Shown here: positions 41,152-48,830 of the stretch, in pieces
How the letters are laid out: each line of letters starts with the position of its first letter
Position numbering within the stretch: the stretch's first letter is position 1
From: an uncultured Collinsella sp.
GTDB taxonomy: Bacteria > Actinomycetota > Coriobacteriia > Coriobacteriales > Coriobacteriaceae
Direction: 5' to 3'
Assembly: GCA_959023295.1 (NCBI GenBank)
Contig: CAUFBM010000003.1
Span: forward strand, 107,524-171,523
DNA: 64,000 bases
Translations under genes and position numbers: made by a program
Notes under the pieces: model-generated
What the model was told of the DNA's origin: nothing
Seen by the model: only the letters and a program-made list of their open reading frames with translations
Database searches by the model: none

Positions 41152-42966
41152 ATGTACTGTCGACTTCTTCTCAAACTAATCCTAAGAGACAAGGCCGTAT
41201 GGATTTGTACGCTCGTTCTCGCTGCAGCCTTTTCCGTCCCCATTGCGTTCAATTCACCCATCTACGGGCCCTTCTTTATGAAACAGGGCATGCAGAGCTT
41301 TGTCGACGCATTCAATACGCGCGCGCCCCAGGCCAGCGGCACAGACCTATCTCCAGAGCAGCAAAATGACGCGGAGCTTGCAAGATACGCGAACGCCGCC
41401 CTTGCCGCTCAAACCGACGCCGCCTTTCTCGATTCTGCCGAGAGCTACTACGCGCTCATGGGCGAAGGCTTCCAATCCGGGTCCATCGTGGGAGACCGAG
41501 AGACCAATGACGCGGAGCTCGCATATTGCCGTGCCCTGAGCAGCTCCGGCATCACGGATATCCCGGCCTCCGCAAGCGACCTGCCATTCCTCTCCTTCCT
41601 GCCTTACGCCATTGCCACGGCGCCGTCCTTCCTTCCCTTCATCCCCTTCCTTCTCTCGTCGATACTCGTGCTCGGCGCCACAAGGCCCGGGACCCTGGCG
41701 GCGAAGGCGCCCGTGCCCAAATTCCGGCGCCTTATCCAGATCGTGTTTTCGATAATCGCCGCGGGGACCGCGATGCTCCTCGCCGGCCTCGCACCCGGGG
41801 GCATTTACGCCTTGGCCCTAAACGGCTTCGGGCAGATCGGGTACCCGATCGCCTTCTTCCATGACGGCGCGCTCACTACCACGACCGCGGGAAACGTCTT
41901 CACAGCCCTGCTTCTCGCGCTGCTTGCGGGCGGAACCTTGATATCCGTTTGTTCCGTCGTCCTATCGACCGCAACGAGGCGCGTCCTCGCGGGCCCCCTT
42001 ACCTCCGCGCTGCTTGTCGCGGCCCCGGCATTCCCGTTACTGTCCGATTCGGCACTGGAGCATAACGCCGCGCTCAATCTCCTGCCGCTGGCCGTATTCT
42101 CGCCTATCGAGGCAACGGGTTACGTAGGATGCTTCCCGACAGAATTCATTGGCTCCGGTTCAGGCAGCGCATCGATGCTTGCCGTGGCCCTGGCATACGT
42201 CGCGGTCTTTTTTGCGGTCGGCGCCGTTGCGACACGTTCCCCCAAACAGCCTGGACCCGCGAAAAAGCACCATGGGCTCGAGCTTCTGGACGCGAGCGTG
42301 GGATACGGAAGCACGACGATACTTTCAATCGGGTCGCTTTTCCTGAGCCCGGGAACGGCGGCGGGCCTCGTTGCTCCCAACGGCTCGGGGAAAACCACCC
42401 TTCTTGAAGCGCTGTCGGGCCAATTTCCCACCCGCATCCGCTCGGGAAGCCTGGCGGCAGACGGAATCTGCCAACGTCAATCAGCCGAATTTGCAGAACT
42501 CGTCTACCTGAGCTCTTCGGGCAGCGCGGATCTCTATCCCACGCTATCGGCCATCGAGCACCTTGCTTTCGTTAGGGAGGCGTGGAAATCGGCCGCCGAC
42601 ATCGACTCGCTCTGCGACTCCCTCGGAATCTCCCCATATCTCGACAAGCCGACCCGTAAACTCTCGACAGGAATGAAGCAGCAGGTAAAGCTTGCCATGG
42701 CGATAGCGACCGATTGCCCGTACCTCATCCTCGATGAACCGCTGAACGGCCTCGATCCGGGAAAACGGAAAACCTCCTGCGACGCGATGCGCAGCGAAGT
42801 GGCGCGGGGACGCAGCGTGCTCATTTCAAGCCATCTACTCGACGACCTGGCAGACCTCACCGACTCGTTCTACTTCATCGAGGCCGGCACGCTCGTGGAA
42901 AAGATCGAGTCGTCCTCGCAGACGCTCAAGCAGGAATACCTCGATACATACGAGGGAGATGAATGA
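41152..42966 (+). CDS. ABC transporter with permease and ATPase fused
   Basis: The 604-residue protein joins an N-terminal membrane region (about residues 1-365, six or so hydrophobic segments with a large polar loop at 35-150) to a C-terminal ATPase. The ATPase has Walker A VAPNGSGKTTLLE near residue 405, the signature KLSTGMKQQVKLAMAIA, Walker B YLILDEPLNGLDP near 523 and SSHLLDDLADL. This order is like half-exporters of the peptide or antibiotic type, but the membrane part resembles ABC-2 permeases rather than the ABC-transporter type-1 domain. AGGAAC lies 14 bases before the ATG. The next gene overlaps it by eight bases. Confidence 0.78.
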   Translation: MYCRLLLKLILRDKAVWICTLVLAAAFSVPIAFNSPIYGPFFMKQGMQSFVDAFNTRAPQASGTDLSPEQQNDAELARYANAALAAQTDAAFLDSAESYYALMGEGFQSGSIVGDRETNDAELAYCRALSSSGITDIPASASDLPFLSFLPYAIATAPSFLPFIPFLLSSILVLGATRPGTLAAKAPVPKFRRLIQIVFSIIAAGTAMLLAGLAPGGIYALALNGFGQIGYPIAFFHDGALTTTTAGNVFTALLLALLAGGTLISVCSVVLSTATRRVLAGPLTSALLVAAPAFPLLSDSALEHNAALNLLPLAVFSPIEATGYVGCFPTEFIGSGSGSASMLAVALAYVAVFFAVGAVATRSPKQPGPAKKHHGLELLDASVGYGSTTILSIGSLFLSPGTAAGLVAPNGSGKTTLLEALSGQFPTRIRSGSLAADGICQRQSAEFAELVYLSSSGSADLYPTLSAIEHLAFVREAWKSAADIDSLCDSLGISPYLDKPTRKLSTGMKQQVKLAMAIATDCPYLILDEPLNGLDPGKRKTSCDAMRSEVARGRSVLISSHLLDDLADLTDSFYFIEAGTLVEKIESSSQTLKQEYLDTYEGDE

Positions 42967-43396
42967 CATGATAGGCAAGAGCTACGTAAAGATTGTAATT
43001 GTTGGCCTTGCAATCGGTCTTGCAATGGTGCTATGTGCATCATTTGCGAGGTATAGGTCCGAGCAGTCGTTCATCGATGGCGCTGAAAATGGGTTTGGCA
43101 TAGACGGGATGTATGTCGACGATGGCGCGACCAGGACGTCTATGGCGATTCTTGCAGGCGAAGACATGGAATGGCAAATCTGTAATGACGATGGCTCTTG
43201 TCTGAGTGGTCGTTTGGGCGCAACGAGCGACCCGAATTCGTTCGATCTTCTCGACAATGATGGAGCGGATTGCGGTTCTGTTCACCTTTCATATGCATCG
43301 CGAGATGGGATGGACGGCATCCTCTACGTCTCCCACGAAACTAACGATTTCAAGATGCGCAGAACTAACCGAGCGCCGGCTTTTATCGAGGAGTGA
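42959..43396 (+). CDS. Membrane-anchored small protein of unknown function
   Basis: The 145-residue product has one N-terminal hydrophobic helix (VKIVIVGLAIGLAMVLCAS) and an acidic, probably extracytoplasmic domain with four cysteines further on (ICNDDGSCLSG, then DCGSVHLSY and another position). No family was recognised. It starts inside the ABC gene's last codons, so it is very likely co-translated and functionally linked to that transporter, for example as an accessory or immunity protein. Confidence 0.55.
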   Translation: MNDMIGKSYVKIVIVGLAIGLAMVLCASFARYRSEQSFIDGAENGFGIDGMYVDDGATRTSMAILAGEDMEWQICNDDGSCLSGRLGATSDPNSFDLLDNDGADCGSVHLSYASRDGMDGILYVSHETNDFKMRRTNRAPAFIEE

Positions 43397-43401
43397 GAAT
43401 T

Positions 43402-43475
43402 CCCGGCGGTCTGCCGATCAGGCCGCCGGGGTATCGAACCCCGCATTCATCCGTACACACACGGATGAATGCGGG
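43402..43475. repeat. Two adjacent hairpins
   Basis: The first has arms CCCGGCGG and CCGCCGGG (43402-43430). The second has 15-base perfect arms (43440-43454 and 43461-43475) starting CCCGCATTCATCCG around ACACAC. Neither is followed by a clear T run. They follow the preceding gene directly and may protect or end its transcript. Confidence 0.6.
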
Positions 43476-43537
43476 AAGTGTCCGGATGAAATTGATAATC
43501 AAGGAAACAAAGCCGTTCTGCCTGGGACGGCTTTGGC

Positions 43538-43834
43538 TTGGACTTTAATTACAACATCGCAATCGACACTTATCAGCTCGCGCAACGCGCATGGCCAAAT
43601 CTCGGACGCTGGTGCATGGAGGACCTTCGAGATTTACTGGACATCCAAAACGACGACGCGCACCGCGTGCTCGCCGACTGCGAAGACGAGATGGCTGTCT
43701 ACAATGCGATCAGAAACGGCGTGAAGTCCGGAGAGCTTTCTGTGGAACCGCCGCGCCGTCGCGCGAGCCGACCGGGCAACCCGGGCAATCTGGTCCCGGC
43801 TCTCCCGGTCGTATTCCTACGATATCGCCCCTAA
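43538..43834 (+). pseudogene. DnaQ-like exonuclease, C-terminal remnant
   Basis: The open frame encodes IDTYQLAQRAWPNLGRWCME, then DLRDLLDIQNDDAHRVLADCEDEM. This is the last part of a DEDDh 3'-5' exonuclease domain: the ID-T turn, the Leu-rich helix and the catalytic AHRVLADCE with His and Asp. The first half, including the DEXE motif, is missing. A small hairpin (AAAGCCGT/ACGGCTTT, 43509-43532) stands where the rest of the gene should be. The last 30 residues are Pro/Arg-rich and probably read-through. Confidence 0.6.
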
Positions 43835-43846
43835 ATCACCAATGTG

Positions 43847-44086
43847 TCAGATAAAGAATGATGCAATGGTTATGATCAAGCATACGGCGGATGCGACGAC
43901 TGCGCCTTTTTTCCTCTCCTTTAGTCCGACGAATAGGGTTGCCGTAAAGTAAAGGGCGGAAAGGCAGTCTATGGCAAGCAAAACGAGTTCCTTGGGCGGT
44001 TTCAGCAAAAGGTCGCTAGCAAAGAGTAATGCAAGCAGGGCAAAGCCGATTGTGACCAAGTATCTCGATTGATTTTGCGACAGCAT
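43847..44086 (-). CDS. Small two- or three-helix membrane protein
   Basis: The 79-residue product has hydrophobic stretches YLVTIGFALLALLFASDLLL, LVLLAIDCLSALYFTATLFV and VVASAVCLIITIASFF, separated by short charged loops. AAAGGAGG lies seven bases before the ATG, an almost ideal ribosome site. It follows the secreted peptide gene by 12 bases on the same strand, so the two are probably co-expressed. An immunity role would fit such a pair but is inference only. Confidence 0.55.
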   Translation of the reverse strand: MLSQNQSRYLVTIGFALLALLFASDLLLKPPKELVLLAIDCLSALYFTATLFVGLKERKKGAVVASAVCLIITIASFFI

Positions 44087-44098
44087 GGCAACCTCCTT

Positions 44099-44503
44099 TT
44101 AGAACATGCAAGTGAAACGTCGGCACGATGTCATTGCGGTTGCAAACAAGCCGCCGCCAGGACCGGTTGTCACGAGACCGGCGATAACTTCAGCGGTGCC
44201 AGCAAGGTAGGGATCGCGCAGGCAAGCCTCCTCCTTCGCGTTCAGCTTGACCTTGTGAGGGACGGTGCGGTTATTTGCAAATCCGTGAGAATCGCACCAC
44301 GCCTTGGAATATGAATCCGTGCAGCGTCCGCGCTCAAAAAGGGATATATCGTAATTTTCGTCGTAGTTGTCTCCGACGTAGATCTCGCTGCTCTCGGCGG
44401 GAGACCCCTCGTCGGCATAGGCTGCCGCAACGGGCACAAATGGTGTCATGACAAGGGAGAGGCAAAGAGCTGCTGAGACGATGGAGAGCAGGCATTTCTT
44501 CAT
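44099..44503 (-). CDS. Secreted cysteine-containing small protein, bacteriocin-like
   Basis: The 134-residue product starts with a clear signal peptide (CLLSIVSAALCLSLVMTPFV, then PVAAAYA as the likely cleavage end). The mature part is acidic at first (YVGDNYDENYDISLFERG) and ends in a Gly/Ala-rich hydrophobic segment AEVIAGLVTTGPGGGLFATA followed by MTSCRRFTCMF. There are five cysteines after the signal. A hydrophobic Gly-rich tail with cysteines next to a small membrane protein and near an ABC transporter resembles a bacteriocin precursor and its immunity gene. No named family was recognised. Confidence 0.5.
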   Translation of the reverse strand: MKKCLLSIVSAALCLSLVMTPFVPVAAAYADEGSPAESSEIYVGDNYDENYDISLFERGRCTDSYSKAWCDSHGFANNRTVPHKVKLNAKEEACLRDPYLAGTAEVIAGLVTTGPGGGLFATAMTSCRRFTCMF

Positions 44504-44532
44504 GGCTGGCTCCTTAATCTGGCCTTTGATAG

Positions 44533-44890
44533 TTACTTGATGTCGCCTCCTTCCGCTTTATATCCGTTGTATTTGGCGTATTTCTTTAATAAGGCAAGAG
44601 GTTCTTCCTCTCCTTCGGATAAGCCGATGATGTTTCCTTGATCATCCAGTATGAATACGGACGGAATATGCTCAAGTTCATATTGGTCATACACGGTCTT
44701 ATCTTAATCTATGTATATGGGAAAGTCTCCTTCATGGACCGAGGCTGAAATCCTGTCCCATTTTAATGGACAAAGATGAGGGATAAGCATTGTGTTGCGG
44801 TTTGATATTGACGGCGATTAAGGCGGCGAAACACGTCAGAGTCGCCAAAGTCAGTAAGGCGATAATGCATTTTCTCGGTTTCCAGCTCAT
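44533..44890 (-). pseudogene. Thioredoxin-like membrane-anchored protein, broken
   Basis: Read on the minus strand, the 5' part encodes a signal anchor (MSWKPRKCIIALLTLATLTC) with GAGAGGGA upstream. Further on, after a frame change near 44755, the frame gives SVHEGDFPIYID, an in-frame TAA at about 44703, and then DKTVYDQYELEHIPSVFILD with DDQGNIIGLSEGEEE. This is the C-terminal half of a TlpA/thioredoxin fold with its cis-proline (HIPSVF). The CXXC active-site segment is deleted. One nonsense codon, one frameshift and the deletion show that it is not functional. Confidence 0.65.
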
Positions 44891-44935
44891 GACAGATCCC
44901 TCTCTCATGGTGAAACGCATACGTTTTGAAACGGG

Positions 44936-45145
44936 ATGCCGCTTCGATTCGTTCCGGACGCGGATGTGGACGTAACTGGTCTCGGTGCCAAGTGCGATTT
45001 CAGTGCTGTATATGACTTAACGGGAATGTCCGAGCAGTGCCGGAGTCTCCATCTGGATTGTTCCGACTGGAACATCAGCCCGAATACACTGCATAGCGAC
45101 TCCAAGAAGTTACCCGGCGTAATCCTTCCCAAGGCATGGCAATAG
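44936..45145 (+). pseudogene. Possible BspA-like surface protein remnant
   Basis: The open frame ends in YDLTGMSEQCRSLHLDCSDW and NISPNTLH, then PGVILPKAWQ and a stop. The D-L-T-G-M and SLxLDCSDW spacing is like the DUF285 (BspA-type) repeats of gut bacterial surface proteins, and the tail looks like a natural C-terminus. Only about 65 residues remain and no start signal is present. The assignment rests on pattern memory and is uncertain. Confidence 0.33.
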
Positions 45146-45243
45146 TCAAGATGCCGCAGCGGCAAGACAAAGACAGATTCCCGCGATAACCCTACGCTCA
45201 GCTCGTTTCTATTCACCCTGAGCGAAGGGAGTGTCGCATATGC

Positions 45244-46230
45244 ATGCAGCGGCGCAGAACCTCCGGGGGGGGGTATCTCCTAGAGGTATCCGCCTCCGGA
45301 GGCCAAGGAATCATCGAGTACGTCCTGATCATCGTGGTCATCGGCCTGGTGATCGTGTTCGCGGGACCCGGCGTGGCCGGAGCCATCCGCAACCAGTTCA
45401 ACCTGGTCGGCAACACGGTGAACAATGGGACGGTTGGCGGCGTCGAGGGAGGCGCATCCGGCGGAGGGTCTGCAGGTACCGATTCCGCGACCGTCCAGGC
45501 GGCTATCGCCAAGGACGCGAAGGACTGGACCCTCGAAGAGCAGAAGGCCGTGGCCGAGGACATCGCCGCGAAGGGCGAGGCATCGTCCGCCTTCGCCAAG
45601 GCGGAGGCCGCGATGAATGCAGGGACGAAGTTCTCGATGAAGCTCACCGATGGTCAGACGCTCGAGTACAAGATTATCGGCATCAACCACGATGACTTGG
45701 CCGATGGTAGCGGCAAGGCGGGCCTGACGTTCCTCGCCACCTCGACGGGTATTAAATCTCGCGTGAACGCCACCAACACCAATGCCGGTGGCTGGGAGAA
45801 GTCGGAACTCCGCGCGAAGATGAACTCCGGCGAGATCTGGAACCTGATGCCCTCCGATTTCCAATCCAAGGTGAAGCCGGTCAGGAAGCTGACGAACAAC
45901 GTTGATGGAACCGACAAGAATGCCGCCGTGACGGCGACCTCGGACAAGCTGTTCATGCTCAGTTATTCCGAAATCGTCGAGACCCCTTATAACGGCTGGT
46001 CTGGTTATTCTTGGATCGGAAACGAAGGAACCCAGTACGAGGCCTTCAAGGGTAAGGTGACGAACAATTATTCGGGTAACGATTGCCTGAGTGTTGGCGT
46101 CGCTTGGTGGGAGCGTTCCTTGAATCCGAGCGCCTCTGCGCTCTTCCTCTATGTCAACAGCAACGGCGATCCGTCGTACAACTACGGCGCGACGAACTCG
46201 AATCGCGTCTGCCCAGCTTGGTGCTTCTAG
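45244..46230 (+). CDS. Pilin-like surface protein with DUF6273-type C-terminal domain
   Basis: The 328-residue protein begins with a Flp/type IV-like prepilin segment: GG followed by QGIIEYVLIIVVIGLVIVF, with glutamate at +5 after the likely G/Q cleavage. A Gly/Ser-rich linker and a helical stretch (about 60-120) follow. The rest is a DUF6273-like domain (WEKSELRAKMNSGEIWNLMP, then SDKLFMLSYSEIV), ending in FLYVNSNGDPSYN and RVCPAWCF. Such C-termini resemble the C-type-lectin-like ends used as variable regions in diversity-generating retroelement targets. The start is ambiguous because a G9 tract lies in codons 8-10. Confidence 0.75.
   Translation: MQRRRTSGGGYLLEVSASGGQGIIEYVLIIVVIGLVIVFAGPGVAGAIRNQFNLVGNTVNNGTVGGVEGGASGGGSAGTDSATVQAAIAKDAKDWTLEEQKAVAEDIAAKGEASSAFAKAEAAMNAGTKFSMKLTDGQTLEYKIIGINHDDLADGSGKAGLTFLATSTGIKSRVNATNTNAGGWEKSELRAKMNSGEIWNLMPSDFQSKVKPVRKLTNNVDGTDKNAAVTATSDKLFMLSYSEIVETPYNGWSGYSWIGNEGTQYEAFKGKVTNNYSGNDCLSVGVAWWERSLNPSASALFLYVNSNGDPSYNYGATNSNRVCPAWCF
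45265..45273 (+). repeat. G9 homopolymer at the start of the pilin-like gene
   Basis: Nine consecutive Gs occupy codons 8-10 of the frame beginning at 45244. The best-placed start for the upstream GAAGGGA (45224-45230) is the ATG at 45240, which is out of frame with the pilin at G9 and would be in frame at G8. Confidence 0.8.
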
Positions 46231-46241
46231 ATTCATCTGTT

Positions 46242-46270
46242 AAGCCCGCACGGCCTGTGCGGGCTTTTCT
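46242..46270 (+). terminator. Rho-independent terminator after the pilin-like gene
   Basis: Perfect ten-base arms AAGCCCGCAC and GTGCGGGCTT surround GGCCT and are followed by TTCTTTTGG, 12 bases after the stop. Confidence 0.85.
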
Positions 46271-46696
46271 TTTGGCGGTTACTCGAACGGTTTGATGTTT
46301 GTGGCATAGGTTATCGGTTTGAGGAGAAATGAGGTCACACAGCGGCTCTCAGAGCGCCTGCCGCACTCCCCCGCCATTACTCCTGCGGCATCCTCGTATA
46401 GAGCCCATCCTGCTTGGCATTTCGTTGCAACAGCCCACTTGTCCACCGATCAAATGAACTGCTGGAATAAATACTGCGACACGCTTGTTCGTTACAGTCG
46501 CTATTTCTGTGTAAATCGCCGCGATAAATACAGCCTATACTCGGCTGTATACCAGCTACGCGTATGTAGATTCATAGCGCGTAAATAAATCGACTCAAGC
46601 GCGTGTAAAACGCGCAAGTAGCCGCAAAAGGTGATTATCGCGCAGGTAGATTTTTGGCACCCTGTTGCTTAATCAAAATTAAGCAATTGCTTAAAA
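46271..46696. other. Gene-free stretch at the right end of the island
   Basis: No gene with a plausible ribosome site was found. The composition is lower in GC than the core. Short repeats such as GCGCGTAAA and GCGTGTAAA and an AATTAAGCAATTGCTTAA palindrome occur near 46600-46695. It may hold the end of an old mobile element next to tRNA-Pro, but no integrase, direct repeat of the tRNA end or IS end was seen. Confidence 0.4.
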
Positions 46697-46726
46697 CAAA
46701 AAAGGTCAGGCACTAGATGCCTGACC
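46697..46726 (-). terminator. Terminator of tRNA-Pro
   Basis: Read on the minus strand, arms GGTCAGGCA and TGCCTGACC enclose a five-base loop and are followed by six Ts. It lies 11 bases beyond the tRNA 3' end. Confidence 0.88.
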
Positions 46727-46736
46727 TGCAAACTTC

Positions 46737-46813
<77 letters not shown>

Positions 46814-46855
46814 AAGCTTTTGTTTGTTGCTCTGCTCTCGCTCGCAACAGGGAGT

Positions 46856-46885
46856 ATAATAACCCGAAACTTTGCCCTTGCGCAA
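46856..46885 (-). promoter_or_regulatory. Promoter candidate for tRNA-Pro
   Basis: On the minus strand TTGCGC (-35) and TATTAT (-10) are 18 bases apart, and the predicted start lies about 40 bases before the tRNA 5' end. It lies just past the coaBC stop, allowing tRNA expression independent of the upstream cluster. Confidence 0.4.
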
Positions 46886-46893
46886 GAACTTTT

Positions 46894-48108
46894 TTACAAA
46901 TTTTGAAGCAAGTCCAAAATTGTATCTGCGAGCTGGGGTTTTGTTAGTACGGGAAGTTCTTGCGTACCCGCTGTGCTCACGATCCAGGCCTTGTTGGTAT
47001 CGGTTCCAAAACCCGAATCGGCACGCGAGACATCGTTGGCGATAATGGCATCGCAACCCTTGCGGGCGAGCTTGCGCTGCGCGTACTCCACGACGTTATC
47101 GGTCTCGGCCGCAAAGCCGATCACACACCGCTCTTCCTTTTGGCGCGAGAGCTCGGCCAAGATATCGACCGTCTCGACTAGTTCGATGCGATCCAGGCGC
47201 TCGTTGGTCTTTTTGAGCTTATGGTCGGCAGGGGCCGCGGGCGTGTAGTCGGCGACGGCGGCCGCACAAATGGCCGCATCGGCCGTCTGAAAGGCGCTCA
47301 GCGCTGTCTGCAGCATTTCTGCGGCGGTCTGTACGCGCACGCACTCCACGCCGCGGGGGACATCGAGCGACGTCGGTCCTAACACGAGCGTGACCGCAGC
47401 GCCGCGGCGAGCAGCCTCCCTCGCCAGGGCGATGCCCATCTTGCCCGACGACCGGTTGCCAATAAAGCGCACGGGGTCGATCGGTTCGTGCGTAGGACCG
47501 GCGGTGATCACGATGCGCTTGCCTGCCAGGTCCTGAGGCGCGGGGTTGAGCACCTCGCAGACGACCTCGACGATGTCCTCGGGCTCGCTCATGCGTCCCG
47601 TGTCCACGTCACCGCAGGCAAGGTAGCCGCTGCCGGGCCCCACCACATGGACGCCACGGTCGCGCAGCGAGGCTATATTGGCCTGCGTCGCCGGCGCCTT
47701 CCACATGCCGTTGTTCATAGCGGGTGCGATCACGATGGGTCGCGGCGTGGCAAGCAGCGTCGTGGAGATGAGGTCATCGGCGATGCCGTTGACCATCTTG
47801 GCGATGATATTGGCCGTCGCGGGAGCCACGACCACCAGATCGGGCTCCTGCGCCAGCGAAATGTGGTGGATGGGGTCGGAGGGGTCGTCGAACAGACCTA
47901 CAGCGACCGGCTCGTTGGTGAGTGCACGGAAGGTGAGCGGGCCCACAAACTCGGTGGCATGCTCGCTCATAACGACCTTGACGCGCGCGCCGCGCTTTTG
48001 CAACAGGCGCGCGATATTGCACGACTTATAGGCGGCGATCCCGCCGGTAATGCCCAGCAGGATCGTTTTTCCCTCAAGTTGCATTGAATTGTTGGGTGCC
48101 GCCGTCAT
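46894..48108 (-). CDS. coaBC: Bifunctional phosphopantothenoylcysteine decarboxylase/phosphopantothenate-cysteine ligase
   Basis: CoaBC performs the second and third steps of coenzyme A synthesis from pantothenate. The 404-residue protein has the flavin decarboxylase domain with GITGGIAAYKSCNIARLLQ, the catalytic His in PIHHISLAQ, VIAPAMNNGMW and the clamp GYLACGDVDTGRM. The ligase domain follows with ITAGPTHEPIDPVRFIGNRS, SSGKMG and KKTNERLDRIELVETVDIL. The length is normal. It is the last protein gene of the minus-strand cluster, three bases after the zinc-ribbon gene. Confidence 0.96.
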   Translation of the reverse strand: MTAAPNNSMQLEGKTILLGITGGIAAYKSCNIARLLQKRGARVKVVMSEHATEFVGPLTFRALTNEPVAVGLFDDPSDPIHHISLAQEPDLVVVAPATANIIAKMVNGIADDLISTTLLATPRPIVIAPAMNNGMWKAPATQANIASLRDRGVHVVGPGSGYLACGDVDTGRMSEPEDIVEVVCEVLNPAPQDLAGKRIVITAGPTHEPIDPVRFIGNRSSGKMGIALAREAARRGAAVTLVLGPTSLDVPRGVECVRVQTAAEMLQTALSAFQTADAAICAAAVADYTPAAPADHKLKKTNERLDRIELVETVDILAELSRQKEERCVIGFAAETDNVVEYAQRKLARKGCDAIIANDVSRADSGFGTDTNKAWIVSTAGTQELPVLTKPQLADTILDLLQNL

Positions 48109-48110
48109 CG

Positions 48111-48830
48111 TTAGGCTTCCTTGCTGGGGAGCACGAGCAGGCGGTGGCAGTACGGGCAGTGCGTAATCTCGCTACCGTCGTGGTTGAGGTCGCTCATGGA
48201 CGACGCCTGCAGCGCGGTGTGGCAGACCGTGGGGATGTTGCCCTTGATGGTCTCGACGGCCAGGCCGCGGAACTGCTTGAGCAGGCGCTCGTAGTCGGTG
48301 AGCACGTCGGTCGGCAGCGTGGCGGCAAGCGCGGTGCGCTCCTTGGTGGCGGCGTCAATCTGTGCCTGGAGGTCGGCGGCCTTGGCGCGGGCGGCCTTGG
48401 TGTCGGCCTTCACGCCTTCCTCGAACTTGGCGATGATGGCCTGCGCGCGAGCCTCGCGGTCGAGTGCCTCCTTGTGGGCGACGACGACATCCTTGCGGGT
48501 GTGCTCGATCTTGTCCAGGCGCTTGGCCAGGGTGGCGAGCTCGTTCTCCAGGTCCTGTACCTCGCGGTAGTCAGAGCCGTCAACGTGGCGCTTCTTGGCG
48601 GCCTCGATAGCGTTGTTGGTCTGGATCTCGGTGGTGTTGAGGTCGTCGAGCTCAATATCCAGGTCCTTGCGCTGGGCGTAGAGCTTGGTCATCTCGGCCT
48701 TGAGCTTAACGTAGGTCTTGCGCTTGGAAGCGAGTTCCTTGAGCTCCGGCATATTGGCAAGTTCGCTCTTGTTGCGGGCGAGCTCCAAATCGATCTGTTG
48801 CAGCTTGAGTAGCGTAGCGCCGGCGCTCAT
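48111..48830 (-). CDS. Coiled-coil protein with C-terminal zinc ribbon (CT398-like)
   Basis: The 239-residue protein consists of a long helical hairpin (about residues 5-180, heptad-rich) and a short zinc-ribbon end. The end shows HCPYCHRLLVL for the second metal knuckle. The first knuckle reads VCHTALQ, with only one cysteine plus histidine where the family usually has CXXC, so zinc binding may be altered. ATG 48830 is chosen because AAAGGAG lies upstream and GATLLKLQQIDLELAR is the usual beginning. Such genes accompany the NIF3 gene in many bacteria; the role is unknown. Confidence 0.82.
   Translation of the reverse strand: MSAGATLLKLQQIDLELARNKSELANMPELKELASKRKTYVKLKAEMTKLYAQRKDLDIELDDLNTTEIQTNNAIEAAKKRHVDGSDYREVQDLENELATLAKRLDKIEHTRKDVVVAHKEALDREARAQAIIAKFEEGVKADTKAARAKAADLQAQIDAATKERTALAATLPTDVLTDYERLLKQFRGLAVETIKGNIPTVCHTALQASSMSDLNHDGSEITHCPYCHRLLVLPSKEA

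Noticed and set aside
45231..45695. A 154-codon frame starting at GTG 45231 overlapping the pilin-like gene
   Set aside because: After the G tract it reads an Arg/Gly-rich shadow of the pilin frame. Only its first codons matter, as a possible phase-off product.
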